DNA of 22,842 bases, taken from CALTSX01 sp051647685. Lineage in GTDB: Bacteria; Chlamydiota; Chlamydiia; Chlamydiales; CALTSX01. The notes beneath the pieces are model-generated. The model made no database searches, was not told the origin of the DNA, and saw only the letters and a program-made list of their open reading frames with translations. The position numbers were made by a program, and so were the translations under genes. Positions 15,776-22,842 of this stretch are shown here, in pieces. The DNA lies in NCBI GenBank assembly GCA_051647685.1, contig JBOFEG010000042.1, positions 1 to 22,842 of the forward strand, given 5' to 3'. Each line of letters begins with the position of its first letter. Within the stretch, counting starts at the first letter, position 1.

Positions 15776-16540
15776 ATGGTTATTAATGTTAATAATTATA
15801 ATATAAGCATCCCATCTACATCTAATTCTAATCATTCTAAATAACTTGACCTTAGTGAGAAAAGCTTAAGGGAGTTTCCAAATATTAATCAATTACCTTC
15901 AATAGAAATTCTAAAATTAGCTCGTAATCCTATAGAAAATATCCACGCAAATATCGACAATATAACGTCGTTAAGACGGTTAAATCTTTCCCGTACAGAC
16001 ATAAAAATCCTTCCGCAATCTATAGGTAACCTAGATAAATTAGAATGTCTAAATCTTAATTTTGCAAAAGTAACAAGTTTACCAGAATCTATTGGTCGAT
16101 TAAATTCATTAAAAGAATTGTATCTAGATGAAAATTTTGTAGAAACTTTGCCAGCATCCACAATCCATCTGTATTCGTTGGAGACTTTAAATCTTAATAA
16201 AAATCCTTTACAAGGTTTACCAGAATCCATAGGTCAATTGGAATTATTAAAAACTCTAAAACTCTTAGGTACTTCTATAACAACTCTACCGAAATCTATA
16301 GAGCGCCTTAAATCATTGGAACTTTTAGATATTTCTTATACAAAGTTATCTGAATTTCCTAAACAAGTACTTAAGCTTTCACAAAATTGTAGAGTTGTTA
16401 TCGCTAAGTCTGATTTTTCGGAAGATATGATAAATGAATTAGAAAAAATTACTAGTAGTTCTGATTATACGGGACCAAAAATTGAGTATTCAACGAAAAA
16501 GAATCCAGAAAAAAAACACGAGCAATGTATAGTATCGTAA
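15776..16540 (+). pseudogene. Leucine-rich-repeat protein with C-terminal CaaX box, interrupted by an in-frame stop
   Basis: ATG at 15776 is preceded by GGAG at 8 nt spacing and opens 22 codons, then TAA at 15842-15844. The same frame continues without another stop to 16540. The 22 codons before the stop are Ser/Asn/Ile-rich and nearly uncharged (MVINVNNYNISIPSTS...), the composition of a type III secretion signal. After the stop come eight leucine-rich repeats of 21-23 residues (pattern LxxLxLxxNxIxxLPxSIGxL), for example RLNLSRTDIKILPQSIG and TLNLNKNPLQGLPESIG. The tail is polar and lysine-rich and ends KKHEQCIVS, with CIVS fitting the eukaryotic CaaX prenylation motif. The stop may be real decay or an assembly error; initiation further downstream (in-frame TTG at 16118) would leave about four repeats and the CaaX tail. 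A host-targeted effector origin is inference. Confidence 0.7.
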
Positions 16541-16589
16541 TGCTTTTTTAATGATACAAATTTCCTCACGCTAGTGAACTCATATTCTT

Positions 16590-16630
16590 AAAATACCGAG
16601 TTATATATCAAATATTTAACTCGGTATTTT
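16590..16630 (+). terminator. Strong 14-bp hairpin downstream of the leucine-rich-repeat gene
   Basis: Positions 16590-16603 (AAAATACCGAGTTA) and 16617-16630 (TAACTCGGTATTTT) are perfect complements around a 13-nt loop. The GC-containing centre of the stem, flanking A4 and T4 tracts and location 50 nt after the stop fit a rho-independent, possibly bidirectional terminator. The hairpin suggests the upstream locus was once a complete transcription unit. Confidence 0.75.
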
Positions 16631-16830
16631 AATTGATTGTCTATGCTAATTATAAAGTGGGAAGTTTTATTTTTTATTGTATATTACAAAAAAGATTTTT
16701 TCGCATATTTAAATTCTTGCTGATAGAAAATTTATGGTGTTTTTTTGAATTATTAAATTAAATTTATTCATCTTTCTAAATTTCCTATAAAAAGATACTG
16801 TTTTATTAGATTAGAAAATTTAGTAAAATC

Positions 16831-16860
16831 TTGACAAATGATTAACTTGAAAAGTATATT
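16831..16860 (+). promoter_or_regulatory. Putative sigma-66/70-type promoter for the dicarboxylate carrier gene
   Basis: A consensus TTGACA at 16831-16836 and TATATT at 16855-16860 are separated by 18 bp; transcription would start near 16867, leaving a leader of about 75 nt. This is the clearest promoter match in the window. The rest of the 400-nt gap (16541-16940) holds the terminator hairpin and AT-rich sequence in which I see no gene. Confidence 0.6.
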
Positions 16861-16940
16861 TCACAAATCTATTGAATCATATTTTGCAAGTATATCAGTA
16901 TATATAATTAATCTATGTAAGGTAAGAAGTAGCATATAGT

Positions 16941-18347
16941 ATGAAATACCGAAAGCGAATGATATCTTTTCTTATTTGTTTTTTTGTAGGTGCGATTATT
17001 TGGTTCCAACCTCCTCCTAGTGGATTGGATCTTCAAGCTTGGAAATTGTTTGCTGTATTTACCTTCACTATCTTTGGTATTATCTTACAAATTCTTCCCA
17101 TGGGTGCTATGGCATTCCTAGGATTATCTTTAACTAGTACTTTAAAAGTACTTCCACTGGAAAATATATTTAGTGGTTTTCAAAATCCAATCGTTTGGTT
17201 AGTAGTTGGTGGATTTTTTATGGCCAGAGGATTTATTAAAACAGGGCTTGGAATTCGCATGGCTTATAAAATTATTTATTGGCTTGGTGAGAGTACTCTT
17301 GGTATGGCTTATGGATTAATTTTTACTGATTTTATACTTGCTCCTGCTCTTCCAAGTATTACAGCGCGAACGGGTGGGGTCATTTATCCAATTGCTGCAT
17401 CTCTATGTAAAGTTTTTGGAAGCGATCCGCATTCTCATCCAAGAAAACTCGGCGCTTATTTTATGCAGGCTATTTTTCAAGGTTCTACAGTAACAAGTGG
17501 TATGTTTTTAACTTCTATGGCTGGAAATCCTTTAGTTGCTGAGCTCGCAAAAGCACAAGGAATTACGATCACCTGGACTAAATGGGCATTAGCCGCTATT
17601 GTTCCAGGTTTAATTTCTCTCTCAGTAATTCCTTATATATTGTTTAAAATCTACCCTCCTCAATTGAAAAAAACAGAAAATGCTAAACACTTTGCAAAAA
17701 CGCAACTCCAGAAGCTTGGTCCAATGAAGCGAGGAGAATGGATTTTACTTATTTGTTTTGTAGTCCTATTGTTACTTTGGGTCTTTGGTTCCTATATTTC
17801 TATGAGCGCAACTACAGCTATATTGATAGGAATTTCCGCTCTTCTAATAAGCGGTGTCATAACCTGGTCTGATCTCCTACAAGATAGCTATGCTTGGGAT
17901 ACTCTTACATGGTTTGCGACTTTAATTATGTTTGCGACATATCTTGGTAAGTTTGGTTTTACAACTTGGATTAGTAGTTCAATAGGCTCACATCTAAGTG
18001 GACTTAATTGGATAGTTGGTTTTTGTCTGCTTGCCTTTGTATATTTCTATTCTCATTATCTTTTTGCAAGTAATTCAGCACATATTGGTGCTATGTATGC
18101 TGCTTTCTTGGTCCTCAGTATTTCTTTAGGCACCCCACCACTTCTTGCTGCTTTGGTTCTTGGATTTATTAGTAATCTATTTGGCGGACTTACTCAATAT
18201 GGATCAGGGCCCGCTCCTATTTTATTTGGAGCGGGATATGTTAGTGTGACTGAATGGTGGAAACTTGGCTTGATTTTTAGTGTAATTAATATTTGTATTT
18301 GGGGAGGAGTTGGAGCTTTCTGGTGGAAATTGATTGGAATTTATTAA
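16941..18347 (+). CDS. DASS/SLC13-family dicarboxylate carrier (plastid DiT type)
   Basis: The 468-residue protein is almost entirely hydrophobic, with about 12 membrane segments and no soluble domains. It belongs to the divalent anion:sodium symporter family, of the group that includes the plastid 2-oxoglutarate/malate translocators and the Chlamydia homologue I recall as CT204. Sequence support includes PMGAMAFLGLSLTSTLKVLP, the LPSITARTGGVIYPIAASLC helix-loop, SNSAHIGAMYAAFLVLS (the second SNT-like substrate/Na+ motif) and GGLTQYGSGPAPILFGAGY. Intracellular chlamydiae would use it to import host C4/C5-dicarboxylates, or exchange them, in support of a partial TCA cycle. Substrate specificity is inferred. 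The gene stands alone, with its own promoter candidate upstream and prfB about 97 nt downstream. Confidence 0.9.
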   Translation: MKYRKRMISFLICFFVGAIIWFQPPPSGLDLQAWKLFAVFTFTIFGIILQILPMGAMAFLGLSLTSTLKVLPLENIFSGFQNPIVWLVVGGFFMARGFIKTGLGIRMAYKIIYWLGESTLGMAYGLIFTDFILAPALPSITARTGGVIYPIAASLCKVFGSDPHSHPRKLGAYFMQAIFQGSTVTSGMFLTSMAGNPLVAELAKAQGITITWTKWALAAIVPGLISLSVIPYILFKIYPPQLKKTENAKHFAKTQLQKLGPMKRGEWILLICFVVLLLLWVFGSYISMSATTAILIGISALLISGVITWSDLLQDSYAWDTLTWFATLIMFATYLGKFGFTTWISSSIGSHLSGLNWIVGFCLLAFVYFYSHYLFASNSAHIGAMYAAFLVLSISLGTPPLLAALVLGFISNLFGGLTQYGSGPAPILFGAGYVSVTEWWKLGLIFSVINICIWGGVGAFWWKLIGIY

Positions 18348-18444
18348 AAATGTGCTTTGATTTGTTTTTAGGTTCATTATAAAATATAGAGATTATTGTA
18401 GAATTTTGTTAAATAATAAGTATCATTCAATATAGGACTTAATC

Positions 18445-19540
18445 ATGAAAGATCTTTTTTCTCGGATCGATGAAGCTAAAAAAAAGATGAAGCATATGTG
18501 GAGGTATCTTTGACATCGCTCAAAAACAAGAAGATCTTCAGTTGCTACAAGCAGAGATGGAAAAAAATGATTTTTGGAATGATCCTACCAATTCAAAAGA
18601 AGTTATCGAACGCGCAAATAAACTAAAATCTTGGACTGTAAAATATCAAGAAGCAAAAGAGCGGATTGAATCTGTTGATTCAATCTATCCAGAGATTGCC
18701 TCCCTATCAGATGATGAATTATTAGAAGAGACTAGGCTAGAGCTTGATCGCATTGAAACTTTGCTCGAAGATTTAGAAATTAGAAAAATGCTTTCTGGTG
18801 AGCTGGATAGCAGAAATTGTTTTTTATCAATCAATGCTGGCGCTGGTGGCACTGAAGCCTGTGATTGGGTGGATATGTTATCCCGCATGTATCAGAAATG
18901 GGCGAGTAAACGCGGTTGGAAGATTGAAATAATAGATGCACTTGCGGGAGAAGTTGCTGGAATTAAAAATATTACCATGTCTTTACAAGGAGATTATGCC
19001 TATGGATACGCAAAAGCAGAACAAGGCGTTCATCGCTTAGTTCGTATCTCACCATTTGATAGCAACCGACGTCGACATACAAGTTTTGCATCAGTAGAAG
19101 TTAGTCCTGAAGTTGCTGATAATATTCAAATTGCTGTGCGTCCGGATGAAATTCGGATTGATACATTCAGATCATCTGGGGCGGGTGGGCAACATGTCAA
19201 TACAACTGATTCTGGAGTTAGAATTACGCATCACCCGAGTGGGATAGTAGTTAGCTGTCAAAGTGAACGCAGTCAATTACAAAATAAAGAAACTTGTATG
19301 AAGTTACTTCGTTCGAAACTATACGAACTGGAAGTTGATCGTCGCGAAAATGTTTTGAAAGAATTATCAGGTGAGAAAAAGGACATTGCGTGGGGCTCTC
19401 AAATCAGAAATTATGTATTTCATCCATACACTCTTGTCAAAGATGCAAGAACCAAATGGGAGGTTGGAGATATTCAGAAAGTAATGGATGGAGATATAGA
19501 TACATTTATCCATGCTTATCTCAAAGAATCTAAATCTTGA
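18445..19540 (+). CDS. prfB: Peptide chain release factor 2, with programmed +1 frameshift
   Basis: RF2 reads UGA and UAA and triggers peptide release. The zero frame begins at ATG 18445 and reaches TGA at 18511-18513 after 22 codons; the +1 frame starting with GAC at 18512 then runs to 19540, giving 364 residues, the family's normal length. Downstream motifs are complete: GGTEACDW, the anticodon-like loop within RISPFDSNRRRHTSFASV (SPF tripeptide, as expected for RF2), and the catalytic GGQ in SSGAGGQHVNTTDSGVR. The frameshift makes synthesis autoregulated: slow termination at UGA when RF2 is scarce favours the shift. An annotation that starts at the in-frame TTG at 18542 would lose the N-terminal 32 residues. 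Confidence 0.97.
18500..18514 (+). promoter_or_regulatory. prfB +1 recoding site
   Basis: GGAGG at 18500-18504, a 3-nt spacer TAT, slippery CTT at 18508-18510, then TGA followed by C. This is the classical RF2 frameshift arrangement, with an internal Shine-Dalgarno-like element just upstream of CTT-TGA-C. Confidence 0.96.
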
Positions 19541-19637
19541 GTGTAATCTTACAGAAGCCTTTCCATATATTGAAGATAAAGTAAAAATTTTTAAAAAATA
19601 TATTTACTAAAATAATTTTCTCTTTATTTTTATAGTC

Positions 19638-20555
19638 ATGGCTGATTTATTTAATCTTATATTGTTATTCATACCAATATTCTTGATTATTACTCTCTCT
19701 GCTTCTATAGAAAATAACGAGTCGAAACTACTATTACAATCGACTCAACCAGTTGTATTAATCAAAAAATTTTTTCCTGCTCGTAAAAAAGGATTAACAG
19801 GTAGTTTTGGAACGATTTTTGGAAATAATCCATATTTTTGTAATTCTTTTGCGTTTGCACAATTAGATTATTTGCCACCTTTACCCATGCAATGCGATTT
19901 ATTTTCTCCTATCTTGTCATTTCGTTATCTGATTTCAGATAAAAAAGATCAAGGTTTTAGCATAGGGGGCGGCACACGTTATTATTCTGCACCTCTTTGT
20001 TCCGTTTTAGGTTTTAATGTATTCTACGATTTTAAAAGCATGCCATGTAATCATTTTTATCAAATTGGATTTGGTTTTGAATGCCTACGATTTCTAAATT
20101 GTATTTCACTGCTAGAGTTACGAGCGAATGTATACCTACCATTAAATAAGCGCTACCTTGTCCAAGGCAAATATCGTTATTATCCAGAAGAATTTATAGC
20201 GATAGGAACAAATACATTTTACAATTCCGGTGGTTGGGAAATAGAATTAGGAAAACGGATTTTTTACAAGAAATTTTTTGATTTATACTTCTCCATTTCT
20301 CCATACTGTTTATTTAGTCAAGAGTATGGGATCGAATATAATGGATTATTTCGCTGGAAATCGAGTGCTTATGCTGGAATACAATTGTATCAAAACTTTT
20401 CTTGTAGAATAACAGAAATTGCTGGAATAATCGGCATTAATATTCCTTTAGATAGAGAAACTGCTTGTGAAAAAAATATACCGCTGCGAATTCCAATTTC
20501 TCGTTGGGAAACTATCAAATGTCGATCATCTATACATTGGCAAACAAATTATTAG
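19638..20555 (+). CDS. Outer-membrane beta-barrel resembling the inverse autotransporter (intimin/invasin) barrel
   Basis: The 305-residue protein has an N-terminal hydrophobic signal (LFNLILLFIPIFLIITLSAS) and then alternating aromatic/small residues typical of barrel strands. The segment FSIGGGTRYYSAPLCSV, GFNVFYDFK, FYQIGFGFECL and LLELRANVYLPL follows the order of repeated elements in inverse-autotransporter barrels (GxGxR..., GxNxFYD, GxGxE, LxANxYxP). Intimin and invasin barrels insert in the outer membrane and export a C-terminal passenger. Here the protein ends at the barrel with no passenger, so it may be a stand-alone barrel or may have lost its passenger. Six bases after its stop, in the same frame, a collagen-like gene with a signal-like start follows. 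I am confident about an outer-membrane barrel, less so about the exact family. Confidence 0.6.
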   Translation: MADLFNLILLFIPIFLIITLSASIENNESKLLLQSTQPVVLIKKFFPARKKGLTGSFGTIFGNNPYFCNSFAFAQLDYLPPLPMQCDLFSPILSFRYLISDKKDQGFSIGGGTRYYSAPLCSVLGFNVFYDFKSMPCNHFYQIGFGFECLRFLNCISLLELRANVYLPLNKRYLVQGKYRYYPEEFIAIGTNTFYNSGGWEIELGKRIFYKKFFDLYFSISPYCLFSQEYGIEYNGLFRWKSSAYAGIQLYQNFSCRITEIAGIIGINIPLDRETACEKNIPLRIPISRWETIKCRSSIHWQTNY

Positions 20556-20561
20556 AGATAA

Positions 20562-21386
20562 ATTATAAATAGTAGGTTTATAAGTTGGATCGTTCTTTTA
20601 TCAAGCTATCTAATTTGTACTATCTATTGTGAGGGATTTCAAAATACATATGAGTTTTCTTTAAGTTTAGAAAAAAGTTGTAAACCTTGTAAACCATCCC
20701 GGGGACCTCCCGGTCCTCGCGGTCCACAAGGAATTCCAGGAGCAACTGGTTCATCGGCGACTGGTGGAAGCGGCATGGGACCAACAGGAGCTACGGGTCC
20801 GAGAGGCAACACTGGTCCTACTGGACCAAAGGGTAGCACAGGTGCTCAAGTTATACGAGGGGCTACCGGAAATACAGGCACAACAGGAACACGTGGTATC
20901 ACAGGAACTACTAACCACAGGTACAACAGGTACCACGGGAACTCGTGGTGTAACGGGTAGTACAGGTGCAACCGGAGCAACAGGGATAACTTTAATTCCA
21001 CATGCACAGTATTATGTGCAACAAAATCAGGATATAAGTGGTACTATCTCTTTAAAACTTAGTGAGAATATCAATCATGGAAATGGTAATATTTCTCTTT
21101 TAGGAGATAATACGGTTATTTCTATACAACCAGGGCATTACTTATTCATTGCTGTAGTCGAAACAGATGCCAATTCTGCTCGTGGAAATCTTTATTTAAC
21201 TACCAGAGATAATTTTCCCCAGTATCCTCCTGTAAACATTAGTCGTAAATCTGATACATCTAAGAGTATTAACACACTTATATGTCCTTCACAAGCAATG
21301 GATATAAGGTTGGTTTTTTTTCTTTTCAAGGTACTACTCGTATTTATGATGGAATTCTCACAATAATTAAATTACCATATGAATAA
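20562..21386 (+). pseudogene. Collagen-like protein with C1q/BclA-like C-terminal domain, broken by two frame changes
   Basis: The intended product can be rebuilt from three pieces. Frame A (20562 onward) has a signal-like hydrophobic start (FISWIVLLSSYLICTIYC), a linker with CKPCKP and Gly-X-Y triplets. At about 20913 the triplets break and continue one frame over: restoring a GG in ACTACTAACCACAGG would yield unbroken triplets. Frame B then runs through the rest of the repeats and a beta-rich C-terminal domain (ISIQPGHYLFIAVVE, GNLYLTTRDNF). At the T8 run (21314-21321) the frame breaks again: with one more T it would continue GTTRIYDGILTIIKLPYE to a TAA at 21384-21386, a natural jelly-roll end. 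No ATG, GTG or TTG starts frame A; ATT at 20562 or ATA at 20565 sit where a start is expected. Six bases after the barrel gene, so the two probably formed an operon. Confidence 0.75.
21314..21321 (+). repeat. Homopolymer run of eight T within the collagen-like gene
   Basis: Eight T residues lie at the second frame break. Nine would restore the C-terminal frame. Runs of this length can slip during replication, and also during sequencing. Confidence 0.7.
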
Positions 21387-21481
21387 ATTTTTTATTTCTT
21401 ATTTGGTTAGAATGAGGATTTGATATACTCTTTTAAAAAATATTCTCTTCAAATTCTATCTATTATCTCTTTAGATGACTT

Positions 21482-21530
21482 CTAACTTTTGTTAGCTTCT
21501 CCTAAGTGAGATTTTATCTCATCTACTTAG
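21482..21530. terminator. Two adjacent hairpins after the collagen-like gene
   Basis: CTAAC-TTTT-GTTAG at 21482-21495 is followed by a larger bulged hairpin at 21502-21530 (CTAAGT with ACTTAG outside, GAGAT with ATCTC inside). No long T-tract follows either one, so termination is only a guess. I see no gene in the 227 nt between 21387 and 21613. Confidence 0.35.
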
Positions 21531-21613
21531 TCTAAAAATGTAAAAAATGTTAAAGTAAAAAATAAAGAAAAAAGAATTTTTGGATTTTTACAAATTAAAT
21601 TTTTACCATAATC

Positions 21614-22129
21614 TTGATAGAAATAATTACTACTGTTCCTAACTATAACATTCGCTATACAATAAGAGAAGATGCCAAAGAGCTCCGTTCATGGCTCTGT
21701 CAAGAGTCAGTTCTATATTGGTTTCCTATGAGTACAGAATCAGAAGTCGACATGTTTATAAAGAACTGGATTGGTTGTTGTACCTTGAAATGTAGTTTAA
21801 CGGCACTTATAGATACAACACCCGTTGGAATTGCCACTTTATTTATTGTTCCATGCAAAAAAATGGCACATTTGAGCATGGGTTATATTGTTGTAGATCC
21901 TCTTTTTCAAAAGAGGGGTATTGGTACATCACTTACCCGTAATCTAGTTCATCTCGCTAAAGATTATTTTTCTCTAGAAAGCATTTATTTTGAGGTATAC
22001 GAAAAGTGTCCAATTATCTCTATCTTACAAAAACAAGGGTTCCATGAAATCTTTCATCAAGATAAGTTTATCAAAATAAATACAAAATATCTCGCTCGTA
22101 AAGTATTGGATCTGAAATTAAAAACATGA
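21614..22129 (+). CDS. GNAT-family N-acetyltransferase, first of a tandem pair
   Basis: The 171-residue protein carries the GNAT fold: an N-terminal strand-helix (IRYTIREDAKELRSWL), the central strand MGYIVVDPLF leading into the acetyl-CoA pyrophosphate loop QKRGIGTS (99-106), and the C-terminal IYFEVYE and LQKQGF elements. GNATs move an acetyl group from CoA to an amine on a small molecule or protein; the substrate cannot be read from the sequence. The start used is a TTG at 21614 with no clear ribosome site, as no ATG precedes the domain. Its TGA overlaps the ATG of the next gene (ATGA), so the two are translationally coupled. The phrase WFPM after the first helix is shared with its neighbour. 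Confidence 0.82.
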   Translation: MIEIITTVPNYNIRYTIREDAKELRSWLCQESVLYWFPMSTESEVDMFIKNWIGCCTLKCSLTALIDTTPVGIATLFIVPCKKMAHLSMGYIVVDPLFQKRGIGTSLTRNLVHLAKDYFSLESIYFEVYEKCPIISILQKQGFHEIFHQDKFIKINTKYLARKVLDLKLKT

Positions 22130-22617
22130 ATACATCAAAAATTGATATCCGGGTTAGTCGAGAAGATGACTATTCTTATTTAATGTCTTGGTTGCTTGAA
22201 AAAGAGGCTTTACGCTGGTTTCCAATGACAGACGAAAAAGAAGTAGAAGAGGCTGTACGGCATTGGCTTTCTTATCGTGCCCTAGGCGCGTGTATTACAG
22301 CGGAGATAAATGGAATTCCGTGTGGAAGTGCTACCCTTTATCTCCATGCGTATAAAAAACTGAAGCATCAAGTTCTATTTAGCATAGTAGTTGATCAAAA
22401 GTTTCGAGGAAAAGGTGTTGGGAAATGTCTCATTCAAAATCTTGAGAAATTAGCGAAAAATTTTGGAATTGAGATTTTTCATTTAGAGGTATATGAAGGC
22501 AATCCGGCTAAGCATCTATATGAAAAACTTGGGTTTATCCAGTTTGGAAAACACCCTAAATTTGTCAAAGAAGAAAATCAGTATTATAATAAAATTTTAA
22601 TGCAAAAAATTATTTAA
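22126..22617 (+). CDS. GNAT-family N-acetyltransferase, second of a tandem pair
   Basis: The 163-residue protein has the same architecture as the preceding gene: DIRVSREDDYSYLMSWLLEK, RWFPMTDEKEVEEAV, FSIVVDQKFRGKGVGK with the acetyl-CoA loop RGKGVGK (94-100), and HLEVYEGNP with LYEKLGF at the end. The shared SWL, WFPM, VVD and LEVYE blocks show that the two arose by duplication but have diverged widely. It starts with ATG overlapping the upstream stop by 4 bases. It keeps the Asn-Pro and Tyr of the common xNPAxxLYxxxGF ending, which the first copy has lost (CPIISILQKQGF), so the second copy looks the more canonical enzyme. Substrate unknown. Confidence 0.87.
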   Translation: MNTSKIDIRVSREDDYSYLMSWLLEKEALRWFPMTDEKEVEEAVRHWLSYRALGACITAEINGIPCGSATLYLHAYKKLKHQVLFSIVVDQKFRGKGVGKCLIQNLEKLAKNFGIEIFHLEVYEGNPAKHLYEKLGFIQFGKHPKFVKEENQYYNKILMQKII

Positions 22618-22629
22618 TTTATTCTATTA

Positions 22630-22658
22630 TTTCATTTTTCTTTCTTAATTATTATAAT
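22630..22658 (+). promoter_or_regulatory. Putative promoter for the right-edge gene
   Basis: A consensus TATAAT at 22653-22658 lies 27 nt before an ATG, with a weak TTTCAT 17 bp upstream as a possible -35 box. The exact -10 match and its placement support it, but the AT-rich context makes chance matches common. Confidence 0.4.
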
Positions 22659-22684
22659 GGGATGCGAGTTTATAACTTTAAGAT

Positions 22685-22842
22685 ATGAATAAAATATATA
22701 AAAATAAGATTATCAAAATTTTTAAAAAAAATTTTACTATGAATATCACCTCAAGATACAAGCAGCTGCAGAAATCTCTACATAAAAGATATAAAAAAAA
22801 GAATACTACTTCATATTCTAGTAATTATTATAACTTAGAGGA
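22685..22842 (+). CDS. Start of a lysine-rich ORF running off the right edge
   Basis: ATG at 22685 opens a frame that stays open for 52 codons to the window end. The N-terminus is strongly basic and Asn/Tyr-rich (MNKIYKNKIIKIFKKN, then SLHKRYKKKN and SYSSNYYN) with no signal peptide. I do not recognise a family. An in-frame ATG at codon 19 is an alternative start. AT-rich DNA gives Lys/Asn-rich frames by chance, so the call rests mainly on the promoter-like box 27 nt upstream. Confidence 0.4.
   Translation, partial: MNKIYKNKIIKIFKKNFTMNITSRYKQLQKSLHKRYKKKNTTSYSSNYYNLE

Noticed and set aside
15842..15844. Stop-codon reassignment to explain the TAA in the leucine-rich-repeat gene
   Set aside because: All housekeeping genes in the window end in standard stops, including TAA, and have none in frame, so the standard code applies.
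15889..16230. Minus-strand ORF antisense to the leucine-rich repeats
   Set aside because: Its repeats of DSGK/DCGR simply mirror the LPESIG codons on the plus strand.
20639..20936. Pro/Gly-rich minus-strand ORFs over the second collagen-like gene
   Set aside because: These are complements of the Gly-X-Y codons; the plus-strand frames have the signal-like start and the globular C-terminal domain.

Overview
The window is AT-rich bacterial DNA whose conserved genes point to the phylum Chlamydiota. The grounds are gene content and order: a yycJ-type metallohydrolase beside ftsK, and enzyme I of the PTS convergent on ybaB and dnaX, are arrangements I recall from Chlamydia. Supporting this are a short ComEC, a plastid-type dicarboxylate carrier, HPr kinase without visible sugar permeases, and prfB with the classical frameshift. 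Collagen-like, leucine-rich-repeat and intimin-type barrel genes suggest an environmental, amoeba- or arthropod-associated lineage rather than Chlamydia itself. The lineage call is inference.

Layout. 1-907: the start of a secreted collagen-like gene (minus strand, running off the left edge), then a small frameshifted secreted ORF. 908-8634: housekeeping block with yycJ, ftsK, an arylamine N-acetyltransferase-like enzyme, tRNA-His, comEC, a small lipoprotein and a type II NADH dehydrogenase. 8765-13128: hprK and ptsI, facing ybaB and dnaX. 13274-15707: a membrane HD phosphodiesterase of the PgpH type and a small unknown gene. 15776-16540: a leucine-rich-repeat gene with an in-frame stop after codon 22 and a C-terminus ending in a eukaryotic CaaX box. 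16941-19540: dicarboxylate carrier and prfB. 19638-21386: an intimin-type outer-membrane barrel and a broken collagen-like gene. 21614-22617: two overlapping GNAT acetyltransferases. The right edge holds the start of a lysine-rich ORF.

Two themes stand out. The core genes are intact and tightly packed, several convergent pairs having no more than 3 nt between stop codons. The surface or host-facing genes are interrupted: the small secreted ORF, the leucine-rich-repeat gene and the second collagen-like gene all carry frame breaks. The most novel candidate is the leucine-rich-repeat protein: an N-terminus that resembles a type III secretion signal, eight 23-residue repeats, and a polybasic tail ending in CIVS, a form that host prenyltransferases recognise.
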